In this document: piece by piece, positions 24,682 to 36,200 of the stretch
Layout of the letters: each line of letters opens with the position of its first letter
Position numbering within the stretch: position 1 is the first letter of the stretch
Assembly: GCA_017506865.1 (NCBI GenBank)
Contig: JAFCMP010000138.1
Location: forward strand, 62,001-126,000
Reading direction: 5' to 3'
DNA length: 64,000 nucleotides
Source: Tribonema minus
Taxonomy: Eukaryota; Sar; Xanthophyceae; Tribonematales; Tribonemataceae
Notes under the pieces: generated by a model
What the model was told of the DNA's origin: nothing
Seen by the model: the letters and a program-made list of their open reading frames with translations, nothing else
Databases searched by the model: none
Program-made: the position numbers and the translations under genes

Positions 24682-27116
24682 ATGCAGGACGAGCAGCAGC
24701 ATGATGGCGAGGCGGCCTCCGCCAGCCGCAAGCGCCAGCGGCTGCCTCCCGCAGAGCAATCAAATCGTGATGTATGCACGTTGGTAGTGCAGCTCTGCCG
24801 GCAATTCTACCATTTAGGCTGGGTCACCGGCACCGGCGGCAGCATCAGCATCCGCAGAGGCGACCGCCTGTTTATGACGCCGTCTGGAGTGCAGAAGGAG
24901 CGCATGGAGCCAGAGGATCTGTTTGTGCTAGATTTGGACGGCAGGATTCTGGAGCAGCCTGGAGCGAGCACAGGAACGCCGCTGAAGCTCAGTGCCTGCG
25001 CACCGCTGTTCCAGCATGCTTACAAGCTTAGGGATGCCGGCGCCGTCCTGCATAGCCACGGCATGTATTGCGTGCTGGCGTGCTGCATCGCCGAGAAGCA
25101 GGGGCACCGGGACGAGTTCAGATGCACGCACCTGGAAATGATCAAGGGGCTAGCAGGGGTAAGCCCCAAATGTCATGATTAGTGCATCTAAATCACGAGT
25201 TAGTTGTTACTTTCATAACGAACGCACACGACATTTGCTTTCCCTGTAATGTTGAATGCTCAAGAGGTGACGCTCATGCGAACTTCAACATCCCTCACAT
25301 ACACGAGGTGCAGAAAAGTCTAGTAAGATACTTGTTGGTAGCCTTGATGTGTTGCCCAGCATTCCTTGTATGTGTTTTGATGCATCATGTGGCTATTACA
25401 AGAAGCCAGTGCCTTGCATTCATGCTTTGCTGTGTAAGGCCCGTTTCTGAATCTTGATGTGCCGCCGCTGTCACTCAACACATCCCGCTTCATGACAGCA
25501 GTCAGTAAAGCAACGCTGGGCGCCAGTCTTAGCACCTCATGCACAGAAACCTGCGTATTGGAGAAACCAGACCCCGCTCGCCGTTGCAAGCAAGGCCCTT
25601 GTGTGATGCCAACAGCGCCAGTCGTCCCGCAGCCCACCAGCGAATCACTATCTGCAATGCGCACCGTATCCCCCCCCCCCCGCCGCCTCCCCAACATCCG
25701 CACCCCCACACACACCACACCTCAACCCCGCGCAGCACGGCTACCACGACGACCTCGTCATCCCGATCATCGAGAACACGGCGCACGAGGAGGACCTCGC
25801 GGACAGCCTCGCGGCCGCGATTCGCGCGCACCCGCGCGCCAACGCCGTGCTCGTGCGCCGCCACGGCCTGTACGTCTGGGGCCCCTCGTGGGAGAAGGCC
25901 AAGACGCAGAGCGAGTGCCTGCACTACCTCTTCGAGTGCGTGGTGCGCATGGCGGAGCTCGGCGCGGACGCCGCCGCGCCGCCGCCGCGCTGCTCCTGCG
26001 CCACCGCCGCCGTAACTGCCGCCGGCGGCAGCGGCGGCGCGGCGGCGGCAGAAGCGGCGGCGCCGCGCGTCGTGCTGCTGGACATTGAAGGCACGACGAC
26101 GCCGATCACATTCGTCAAGGACACGCTGTTCCCGTACTCTATCGCGCACGCCGATGCATTCCTGCGCGAGCGCGCGGCGGACGCGGAGGTGCAGCGGCTG
26201 ATGCGCGAGGTGGCGGCGGCGAGCGCTGACGCGGCGTCGCGCGCGGCGGGCGCGCCGCTGGTCGCAGTGGAAGGCTCGGAGGATTTTATTGGGGAGGTGG
26301 CGGCGAATGTGCGGTGGAATGTGGAGCAGGACCGCAAGGTGCCGCCCGTCAAGGACCTGCAAGGTGCGCGCGGCTGCGGCGACGCGAGCGGGTCGTGCTG
26401 TGATGTACTGGGCGTGTTGTTTTGTTATGCTACAAGTGAAGAATGTAGCAGTTTGTGCGGCTTGAGCGGATGCTGTGGTGTACTTTAAGTGACGCTTTGA
26501 TGAACGTCAAGTGGAGAATGCAAACTGCGGCTACGAGAGGCCTGACAACTCCAACCTCAGGCCGCATGCTAAGCGAGACAGGCAGGTGACCATCCTTCAC
26601 TGTAACACTAAACTTTAACCCCCAACCCTCGCTTGCCCCCCCTTCCCAGGGCTCATGTGGCGCGTCGGCTACGAGAGCGGCGAGCTCCAGGGCGCCGTGT
26701 ACGACGACGTCCCGCGCGCGCTGCGCCGCTGGTCCGCCGCCGCCGCCGCGCCGCCGCTGCCGCAGCAGCAGCAGCAGCAGCAGCGGCGCGTCGCCATCTA
26801 CTCCAGCGGCAGCCGCCGCGCGCAGCGCCTGCTGTTCCGCCACTCCGCCGCGGGCGACCTCACGCCGCACATCGCGGCGTACTTCGACGTGAAGAGCGCG
26901 GGCCCGAAGCGCGACGCGCGCAGCTATGCCGAGATCGCGCTCTCGCTCGGCGTCGAGCCGCGCGACATTCTGTTCCTGACGGACGTCGAGGCGGAGGCCG
27001 CGGCGGCGCGCGCTGCGGGCTGCGTGGTAATCGTCGCGCTGCGCCCCGGCAACGCGCCGCTGCCCGCGGGCCACGGCTATGCGACGGCGGCGGACTTTGA
27101 CGCCATCCTCGCGTAG
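24682..27116 (+). CDS. Bifunctional MtnB-MtnC (methylthioribulose-1-P dehydratase / enolase-phosphatase)
   Basis: A methionine-salvage enzyme fusing two consecutive steps: dehydration of 5-methylthioribulose-1-phosphate, then enolisation and dephosphorylation to the acireductone. Three exons, 24682-25158, 25736-26363 and 26650-27116, give 523 aa in consistent phase. The MtnB half (1-235) is a class II aldolase fold with zinc ligands His124 and His126 (LHSHGMY) and His202 (RRHGLYVWG), catalytic Glu152 (LEMIKG) and Cys106. The linker (236-268) is Ala/Pro/Gly-rich. The MtnC half is a HAD phosphatase with DIEGTTTPI (Asp275, Glu277), YSSGSRR, SAGPKRD lysine and FLTDVEAE. The same fusion order is known from plants. 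MtnC carries a poly-Gln insert (about 26,763-26,783). The ATG at 24682 gives a full MtnB N-terminus. Cytosolic location is assumed. Confidence 0.95.
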
Positions 27117-27375
27117 CGCAGCTGTGGCGCGGCGGCGGCAGCAACGGCGGCGGCGGTGGCGGAGGCGCTCCTCAAGTTGGGGTTGAAATTTGTGATGCTG
27201 CCGGTAACGCGCCGCTGCCCACGGGCCACGGCTTCGCTACGGCGGTGAACTTTGACGCCATCCTCGCGTAGCGTAGCTGCTGCGCGCTGGGGGGGCTACG
27301 CGGCGGCAGCGGTGGCGGCACTCTTGAAGTTGCAGTTGAAGTCTGTGGTGTTGCCGGTGACGCGCACTGCTGCTC
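27030..27375 (+). repeat. Stop-codon region of MtnC repeated downstream
   Basis: The last ~90 bp of the coding exon, including GACGCCATCCTCGCGTAGCG with the stop, recur at about 27,187-27,285. A third, degraded unit lies at about 27,325-27,375. The first copy still reads FDAILA-stop. Confidence 0.85.
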
Positions 27376-28663
27376 ATGTACGGGCACTACTGGCGCGTGG
27401 TGATGGTGCTAGGCTTATAGTTTTCGTCTTTGGTGGCAGTGCTCTGTGCCGATGTTGCGCTGCCACCCATGACTTCGCAGCAGCACGAGTTTCCAATGAC
27501 ATCCTTGAGTCGCGCCCCAGGATGCCTCGTTACCCTTCCTCCTGTCGTGGCGAGCACCACTTAGCGGTGCGATGCCTGAGGGTACCTATAGAGTCACAGT
27601 GGAGTTCAGCACCACCTTCTGATGGCATATGTAGTGCCATCGGGTGTGAGCGCTCTACCATTGCCAGGCCAGGCCTCGTCGTCGAAGTTTGGTGAAGTGA
27701 TCACACGCAATGGCAACGCGGTATCGGCTTGTACTTTGTTCGATAACACACAGCGCAGGCCCTACCAGCACACATGCATCAGCGTTCTGCAATGTTTGTT
27801 GTATCTTTGTTATGCCCTGCATGCCGAGACATCTGACACGACCCCAACCAGCATTGCATCAGCGTTGTGCGGCCTTTGTTGCATCCGTTATAATGTCCTG
27901 CATGCCGAGGCATTGCTGCTGCACGCGTGCCATGTTCTGGTGCGGACTGCAGTGCAAGGCTTGGCCTCGCTGACATGTGTAGCACATCACGCAGCTCTTT
28001 AGGCAAGGTATAAATTGAACATGGGAAGCACAGTGTATGTGACTATCAATGGAAGTTACGCACCTAGATGTGCTCTCGGTGCTGACGACGCTGACATCTG
28101 TGGACCACACCTTTCAGGCTCGCCTGACATGCACATATGTCATGCTAGCAGTATGCCAAGCAGTCTGGAAGCGTGGAGGTCGACCCAGCTGCGGCTAGTG
28201 TGGGTGAGATGTGTACCACGGCGTGACCACACGCACAGAATGTAAATTGTGCAGGTTAACGTACTAATGTACAACAGATGAGTTGCTTACATCTGGTGAC
28301 CGTCAATAACGTCGGGTGCTGCGATTCCCCACTGCCAAGCAGAACAGACACGCCAAGGCTTGCAGAGCGAGCAGTCGCGGGTAGATGGTATGTGTGTAGC
28401 CCTCGTGCTCTACATGCAATCCTGACGTGAAGCAAATGGTGTGGCAAGCATGGCAACATCATCATAGGCGCATCCTCGGACTGGCGAGCACAAGGACACA
28501 CACAACGCCGTGCAAGCAACAGCACGTGAACATTTGGCCACCTCATGCATAAGGGAGGTCTGATTATGGGGCAATAAGGTGGTGGATACTCCTTCAAAGG
28601 TACAGGAGCTATGTACATGGCCAATAGATCGTGACTGCAATGCGCCACACGCGCGCGCACTGC
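27376..28663. other. Intergenic, tail-to-tail
   Basis: No exon recognised between the convergent MtnB-MtnC and TBP genes. A diverged two-copy tandem of about 100 bp sits at about 27,778-27,915 (CCTGCATGCCGAG in both). Confidence 0.5.
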
Positions 28664-29907
28664 CTACGCCTTCCTGTACTCCGCGAGCAGCGGGTACATG
28701 ACGTCAAACGCACGCTGCATCACGAGCACGGTCTTGGCGCCCGTCATGACCACGCGCCCCTCCGCAAACATCATGAAGACGACCTTGGGCTGCTCGAGGC
28801 GAAACACGACGGCGGGGTACAGCTCCGGCTCGTAGCTCGCGTGCTGCGTGTGCTCGTAGTGCAGCCGCTCGAGGTCCAGCCGGAAGCCGAGCTTGCACGC
28901 GACGACGATGTTCTGGATGGCCACCGTGCTCGTCTTGAGGACGAGCGTGGAGACGATCGCGCTGAGCATCCGCACAAACTTGTTGGCGGCTTCCTGCGCA
29001 GCAGCGGCGTGCAAGGCGCGCGTGGTGAGCGTCACGGGCACTGTATGTGGTTAGCCCTAATCCCACGCATTTTGCAGTGCCGCATGGCCGCGTGCAAGTC
29101 CGCCGCCGCCTTGGCTGCGCCACTCGTGAACACCGGTGTGCCCTTGTCAGTCAAGAGGACTGAGCAGTGATACATGCACACATGATGAGCGTGTGGACCG
29201 GCTTTGGAGTGTGATGCTGGTGAGCGGTGCCATGCACCAACCGGCAACTGCGGTACGATGAAGTTGATGAGGCGGTGAGCAATTTGAACGGGTGACGCAC
29301 CAGTTCAGTCTGGCATCGATGCCTCTGGCTTATTGCCAGTGCTTGCACAAGGGCCGCGTCAGCGACCTGATGGCCGCACAGTGCAGTCAGCTGCAGTGTC
29401 CGCCACAAGTGCGGCTTCCACACTTTCATCGTAACATTAGAAGGCTGCTTGATCGGCAGTGTGCACAAGCGCCTGCTTGTGCTTTGGTGTCTGTTGTCCG
29501 TAATTAGAATGTGACTTGCGGGTTAGTGCTGCTCGTGCAGCTAAAGGACAGTAGCAACACTTGACAATTGTAACCATATGCCGAAGAACTCTGAACCGCA
29601 CCTGTGCATCCTCGGTGTCCAGGCAACCAGTGACAATCATCTTGCCACTTGGGTACAATATAGCGGTGCTCGGAGGTGTGCGCAAGCGCATGACACAGGC
29701 CTGCGGCTGCCGTTTGGGATTGTACTCGATGGTCGTCTTGGCTGCAGCATGCAGTGCTTTCAACTCCAGTCTCTGCCCGACATTCAGCGATGCGGTGACA
29801 TTCTGCTGCCGCAGAATGATCCCAGAAGTATGGCTCCAGCCCCTCCCACCGTCGATGGGCTTCTCCGCTGCCGCTGGCGGTGGAGGCGAAGCAGAATGCA
29901 TCATCAT
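28664..29907 (-). CDS. TATA-binding protein (divergent TBP / TBP-related factor)
   Basis: Core promoter-recognition factor. Two exons, 29907-29602 and 28993-28664, joined in phase 0, give 211 aa, a normal TBP length. After a short N-terminal tail, repeat 1 (about 33-102) shows NVTASLNVGQRLELKALH, EYNPKR and SGKMIVTG. Repeat 2 (about 103-211) shows IQNIVVACKLGFRLDLERL, SYEPELYPAVVFR, GRVVMTGAK and YPLLAEYRK, as in canonical TBP. It is unusual at the DNA-kinking positions. The four intercalating phenylalanines of standard TBP appear as Gln/Pro (KRQPQACV), Tyr (AILYPSG), Tyr (PELYPA) and Phe (MMFAEG), and there is a one-residue insertion after KR. It could therefore be a TBP-related factor rather than the sole TBP. 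Three tandem ATGs open the frame; 29,907 is the first. Confidence 0.9.
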
Positions 29908-30276
29908 CTGCTGCTGCTGCTTTTATTTAGTAAGAGTAGGCCTCCAGATGCAGGAGCGTTTTTTGAACTCGATCCCTGCCACAGACAGTCACCGCAGTCA
30001 AACCAAAGCTCTGTTTCGAGTTCTCTGCGCAGCTGGTGATAACCTTTTTTTTCTGTGTCCCAACTTCAATTACCGCAACTTCAAATTGATACCTTGAAGA
30101 TTATCAATTGAAGTTGGTGAAAAAAAAATTGTTGCCCCTGGAAATTTTTTCGGTGAAAATCGGCACAGTGCCTAAGAGCAACGAGCGGCGCGGACCAATG
30201 CAGGCGGGTGTGCTCCAGTAGCAGAGGCTTTACGCCGGCGCTTGATGCAGACGTTGCTACCAGGAGCAGCCTGAGG
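29908..30276. promoter_or_regulatory. Divergent intergenic region with an A/T-rich hairpin
   Basis: 369 bp separate the TBP and membrane-protein start codons. The region is AT-rich compared with its surroundings. It contains an imperfect inverted repeat, AACTTCAAATTGAT (30,077-30,090) against ATCAATTGAAGTT (30,103-30,115), with TTGAAG in the loop, followed by an A9 run. Confidence 0.5.
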
Positions 30277-33200
30277 ATGCAGCAGTGGGCCTCGTGGACA
30301 GCGCTCGCCCTAGCGTTGCATATGGTCAGCAGCAAGAGCTGGTTTCCCGGCCCTGCGCTGGTGCAAGTCAACGACAGCGTGTCCGGTGCTTTCTGCCAGC
30401 AAGGCATAGCCACTGGATCGCAGGTGCACATGTGCTCTCTGGTGACAGGTTACCCTCAGGGCTCTGCTGCGGATTTGTTCATGCTTCTCGTTTTTCCGAC
30501 TTTGCGCGGGGAGGCAGTCCTTGGACCACCGACCCCAACATTGCTGGAATGCTGGCAGATCTCGCACTCAACAAGACCTCGGAAACGGCAAGATTAGATG
30601 CCAGGAAGAAGCTGGTTGGGACCGCTCAGGTGAGCCTGGCTGGTAGCTGCCTTATAGTTTGTGCCTGCTGCAATATCAGATTACTTGGTGATGCTTCAAG
30701 TCGTCTGGCTGGTGCACTGGGATCGAGAGCAGTCAATAACGAAGTAAGTTCATGTCATTCATGATGCTGACGACAAGATATGAATGCAAAGTGAATGCCG
30801 AGAAATGTGACTCTTAGTCGGCTCCATGCATGGAAGTTGAAGCATTCAAGTGCAAATGGGAACGGTATGTCACTATGGTGGACAATCACCATGCGACCAT
30901 GATCAGCATGCTTTACTCCAAAAGCATCAGCATGCTTTACTCCAAAAGCATTGTACTGAGCAGCAGTGCCACCAATTGAGACGGGGCCGGCATGCTACTC
31001 AATGGTACAACGCTGTGTCACCAATAATGGTATACGCATAGGTGTGCTCGCAGTGCGAATGGCAAGCCATCGTGTTACTAAGTTGTGCTGGAGTTGAAAA
31101 GCCAATTTGACTACAACTATCATGAAGCAAATTTCAAACAAGTCCGATGAGCCACAGCCATACAGAATAACGATGCCAGTGTCTGTGAAGACTGCCAGGC
31201 ACGCAAGTGCCTGTGAACACTGAGTCTGTCAGGTAAGTGATTGTGACTCAGCGCTCAGCTGACATGTTAGAGTTGGAGGCCTAGGAGGCTGCATAACCGT
31301 GTGAGTCAGAGTCTTGCCAATTGTTGACTGTCTCATTAGCCTGGTGCAGTGATCCAGACAGGCAGCGGTGCAGCCGCGATGCTCTATGAGTCAGTCTGTT
31401 TGAAAGTGGCGTTGATTGACAAGTGTGGTGTCGCCAACCAAGGCTGGTGCAGGGCGCTGCCTGGAAATTGTTGTGTGTGCATATGTGGAGGGGGCACGTG
31501 CCAGTGGGATTCTGGCCAGCGGCCACAATGGCCTGTGGTATGCCGACTGCTTGTGATACCAGTCCATCCAAAATCTGGGTGCCGCAGTGCCTGCAGTAGG
31601 AAACCACAACTTGAAACCAGTGCCCTGCAGTTCAACTTGAAGTTTGAGGCGAAGCGGTGTATGCACCTGCAGGCCTTCCAGGCACACTGTCAAAAACAAT
31701 CTGCAACAAGTGCTGCAGCAGCTGACAGTGTCATGAAATATGATGGTATGGCGATGGCAGGGCCATCTGTGCCAGCAAGGGTGCATACCTACTGTGCGCT
31801 CCTGCTTGCATCCCCAACAAAAGTGCAACTTTCCTACAACTTCAAGTTGGAAAGGTGCAACTTGTTGAACTCATAGTTGAATGGTACGATAACAATCGAC
31901 AATCGCTCAGCCAAGTGCCTTTGTGTCAGCATGTCGAGCTGCATATGCATACGCACACAGGTTGACAACTAGTGTCCCCCGTCAGCGCCATACCTGGGGG
32001 GCCGAATGCAAGTGTGAAGCCGGCTGCAGGTGGACCAGGTGTAGCTTTGAGTAACTTTCTGTAGGCCATCTGCTGCAGAGATGTCGTCAATCCTCTAATT
32101 GACTTTATTGCTGAGCTGTTGGGAGACCAGGTATTCTGCTCCTGTGACCGTCGAGCTTTTGTGATGAGGGCGATGTTTTAGGCCTTACTAGTAGGTCACT
32201 AATCAAAGTGGTTTGGTGCTGGATGAGTGCATAGGATCGGGAACGTTGTCTTGTGCCCTTGCAGACTCAGTTCTCCCTAAGGCTTGCGGATCCATATCCA
32301 GAGCAAGTGCTTCTGGCAGTTTGCTTGAGCTCCACTTACATTTTGGTCACAACCACGGTCTCAGCGGATTCCGAAGCATAAGCCCGCAACAGCACACAGC
32401 ATAATTTGTGCTTGACACACATATGCTGCATGACAGGACAACCCTTCAAGTTGCTCTACATGAAGTTCTCTATTGATACATGCTGGTGATGAGTGGCGTG
32501 TCGTGGTGCACTCTGAACCAATGACATGCAGAAGCAAAGGTTAATTTAACAATTACACGCAGAGCAAGAAGTCGAGCAATGGTAGCTTGTAGGTACTGCA
32601 AGACTGCACATATGCGATTGCAGTTGTCAGCTGGCATTGCTTCAGCAATTATTGTGGCAGCTACAACAAGCGCAACAAACAAGGGACGGTGGTTGTGCTG
32701 CAGCTGCCTCTATCGAGCCAATCCTGCAACGAGCTGCATTTGATACCTTATCTTGATTTTATCACTTTGGCCTGGTGATGTCTTCATGGACGCAACTGGC
32801 TTCATGCCAATGGACTTTTGTTGATGCATCCACCCTCTTGTTTCACAGCCTTACTTTACTGCCCCGACATTTTTACTGCAAACCTACTTGGCAGGCTAGC
32901 AGGGAGGATTGACTGCGTAAACGCCCATACACCACCGACATACTGGGTTCATACACATGGCATCAGATTTATCTCCCTGCTCTGAAGTATACGTATACAT
33001 TGATGATTCATCTACAGACTCAGCGAACTGCCCCAAGCACACGCTCGCGCCTCAGCAACTAAAAATTCAGGTGTCCGGTGCTGCGCACGCCTCAGGTGGA
33101 CCTCTTTCTCTGCGGAGACGAGACTTGCAAGACAATAGCAGATCTCATGTACGTCGTGCCAGCAGTCGACCCCACCCGCCCACCCGTTCTATCCTTCGGC

Positions 33201-36200
33201 TACCAGCGCCTGCCGAACTCCCTTGGGGCGATACCGTCAGCGTACTTTGACGCGGCGACCATGTTCTCAGTCATGTCGGCCCCTGCTGGCGGCGCCGACG
33301 CGCTGAGTGGCAGCACCACCAGCATGGAGCAGTTGCCCGAGACCATCGCGTGGGCTATGGACGACCCGCAGTACGTGGACAACTACCCGTCGCTGCTCAA
33401 CTTTGGCAGCCTGGCGCGCACGCTCACAATCGGCGACAACATCAACTGGGCCAACATACGCGTGGGCAACTACCGCGACGACAGGGGCAAGTGCGTGACT
33501 CTGTTCACGCCCGTGCACCCCTGGTTTGACGAGCAGGGGTGGGGGGACGCGGAGGACTGCGAGAGCACGGAGACGTTTGTCTTCGACAGCTACTTCCCGC
33601 AGGTGCGGCACCACTGCACTGCGGCACATCGACTGCGCTGAGTGCCGCTGCCTCAAAATCCCGGACTGCGATGCCTGTACCGACATGTCACGCCTGACTT
33701 CAAATTCAACAAGTCACTTGAAGTTGCCGGGCGGGTTTGCCCCGTGTCTTGCAGATGCCAGCATAATGATTGCAGATGACTTGTGCCAGTGCATGTTCGC
33801 ATGTTCAAACTGACAGCTTGCAGAGAGTGCTGCTCATCAAATGACTATTTTCCCCCACGCATACTCACTGTGGCACCTCCCCATGACAATCCCAGTGAGC
33901 ATAGTTTGCACAACCAAGTATCCAGCGGCATTTGTGAGAGCAGCCTAGGCCGGCGTCCGCCACTCGGCCGATGCTCAATGATTGCCTCAATAGGCTCGAT
34001 CATCATGTATGGCCGTTCCAACGCCGAGGACTGGGGGCATTCAGGTCGCTCTCCTCAACAGTGCTGCGCCGCTGCTATTGTTTTTAAAATAATGGTGCAT
34101 GACCTGCAACCCAGCGCATACATGAGGCCACACCACTGGCACACTCCCACACTGGGCACACACCTCCACGGCCATCTCAGAAACTCTAAGATCCCTCATC
34201 TACCTTTCCCCTGACCCGGTAGTGCCCTTGCCCCTGCCCCTCCTGCACGCCGTCCTTTACGATTTGCTGCCGCCGGGGCAGGTGTCTACCACGGGCTGGC
34301 GGAGCATGGCATTCGCGTCATCGGCGCTCAACATGGGGCGCACCGTGTACTGCCCGCCCGCCATGTTTGCCAACGTCGTGACGAGCGCCGCGCGCGGCAA
34401 CACGTGCAGTGCGTATTACCAGGTGCGCGCCTGCGTGTGGAGTGCTTGCGCACAATGTCATTAAGGAACGCCTTGCATTCAAGTTGGGAAGTATGTGCTT
34501 CACAGTAGAATGTGGTGTCGGATTCACCGATCCTGGCTTTGCCACTGAGCTCAACTTGAACGACTTGCGCACACTTAGCAGGGCAGCTCCAGATTCCGCC
34601 TTCACCTAGGTGTACCAGGATACTACTACACTCCCTTTGGGTGTGCCAGGATACTTTTCTGAGGCTCCCATAAAGCTTTGTTGACTGTGGTGACCTGGAT
34701 GTACCGCAGCGCTAAAATCATGATCATCCATGCTTGTGCTCCCTTACATGGCAGCCTGAGGGCAGCCTCCCCTTCTTGGGTGCCAAGATACCAATCTTTA
34801 TGTTTGCCTGTGGCAGCTGCCAGTGAATCTTCGAGTTAGAATAGCCGGCGTGCAGGGCAGCCGCCGATTGTTACTAAATGACAGTTACACCTCCGTCAGT
34901 CTTCAAATGCAGCCTGAGCATGCCCCATGATGATCAACCGTTACGGCTGCAGCTGCCGTGCACAGTCGACACTCAGTCTGTCACACGGTCAGTCAGCAGA
35001 CTACACATCCTTTTTGCTGCTGTTACTTTCTGCCAATATGAAGTCAACAGCAACTTTGCTGTCAGGTTAGTAACTGGCCCTACATGCAGTGCACTCCAAG
35101 TGACACTGTGTATGCTAAAAGTACTTCTGTTTTCTACGCCCGCCCCAGGCCTGTGTGAGCAAACATGTGTTTGGTTGACCATTGGTTGTCATAATCTTGC
35201 AAGGGTCATAGCAAGGTGTTGACAACTACATTGTCACTGTCGTGGTAGACAGTAGCCTAGGTCATGCGCTGCATTCGTTCAATTGCACTTCATACACACA
35301 TTGCTACTTTGCCTTCTAACCGGTCTGTATCATGCGCATCTGCTCTGTGGTGCTCGCCTCCGAAACAGAAGTCACCGATGCCTTCTGATGATTACTCATG
35401 TCCCTGCACTTGCAGGGGCATCCAATACCATGTTCAGCGATGATCAGGACATTCTCGACGGCAACTCAGCAGTGCTACAGTTTGGCGGTGCCATGATCGT
35501 GGCGTGGAATCTTACGGAGATTGTGCCAGCCGCGACCACGGCTGATGGCCACCTGTCGTTTGGAACGTTTGCCTGGTAGGTATTGGGGCCAAGCACATCT
35601 GATTCATCTTTTGAACACACTGTCAGTATAGGATGCTCTGAGCGTGAGTTGGCTGACAGTGTGTAGCTCACATGGTCTGGTTGTGAGAGACCTCGTAGGC
35701 AACCTTCGTCACATGCACATTCGCCATGATGTAGACATACTCTCAAGGTGAATTGTGGGTGCAGCGAGGGTCCTGAGGTCCTTTCTTGTGAGCTCATCTA
35801 ATTAGCGCCATTGCCGCCACGCAGTGCCATGCCGCTGCGCAGCGCTATCGCCGCAACGAGGCGCCATGCTGCACTGGTGTACAGTAACTCATCAGCTGTC
35901 AGCATTGCTCAGCACGACAGGTGTGCGAGCCCCTGCGTGGACAAAATTATAGTCTACTTGTGGAAGGCGCGCACTGCGCATGCAGGCATGCGCAACCACG
36001 GCCGCTTGTTGTCAGGAAAAGAAATTGAGATAATTGTTTCGGGACGTAGCTGACAAGCTCACGAGGCACATATCCCATTTATCACCATGTACTTTGAAGT
36101 AGATGAATTCTCGAAGCCAATGTACACACTCCAATTGCGTACACATTATTTCAGGACAGAGGGCTACCAGCACGACCTTGACACTTTCACGGACGGCACG

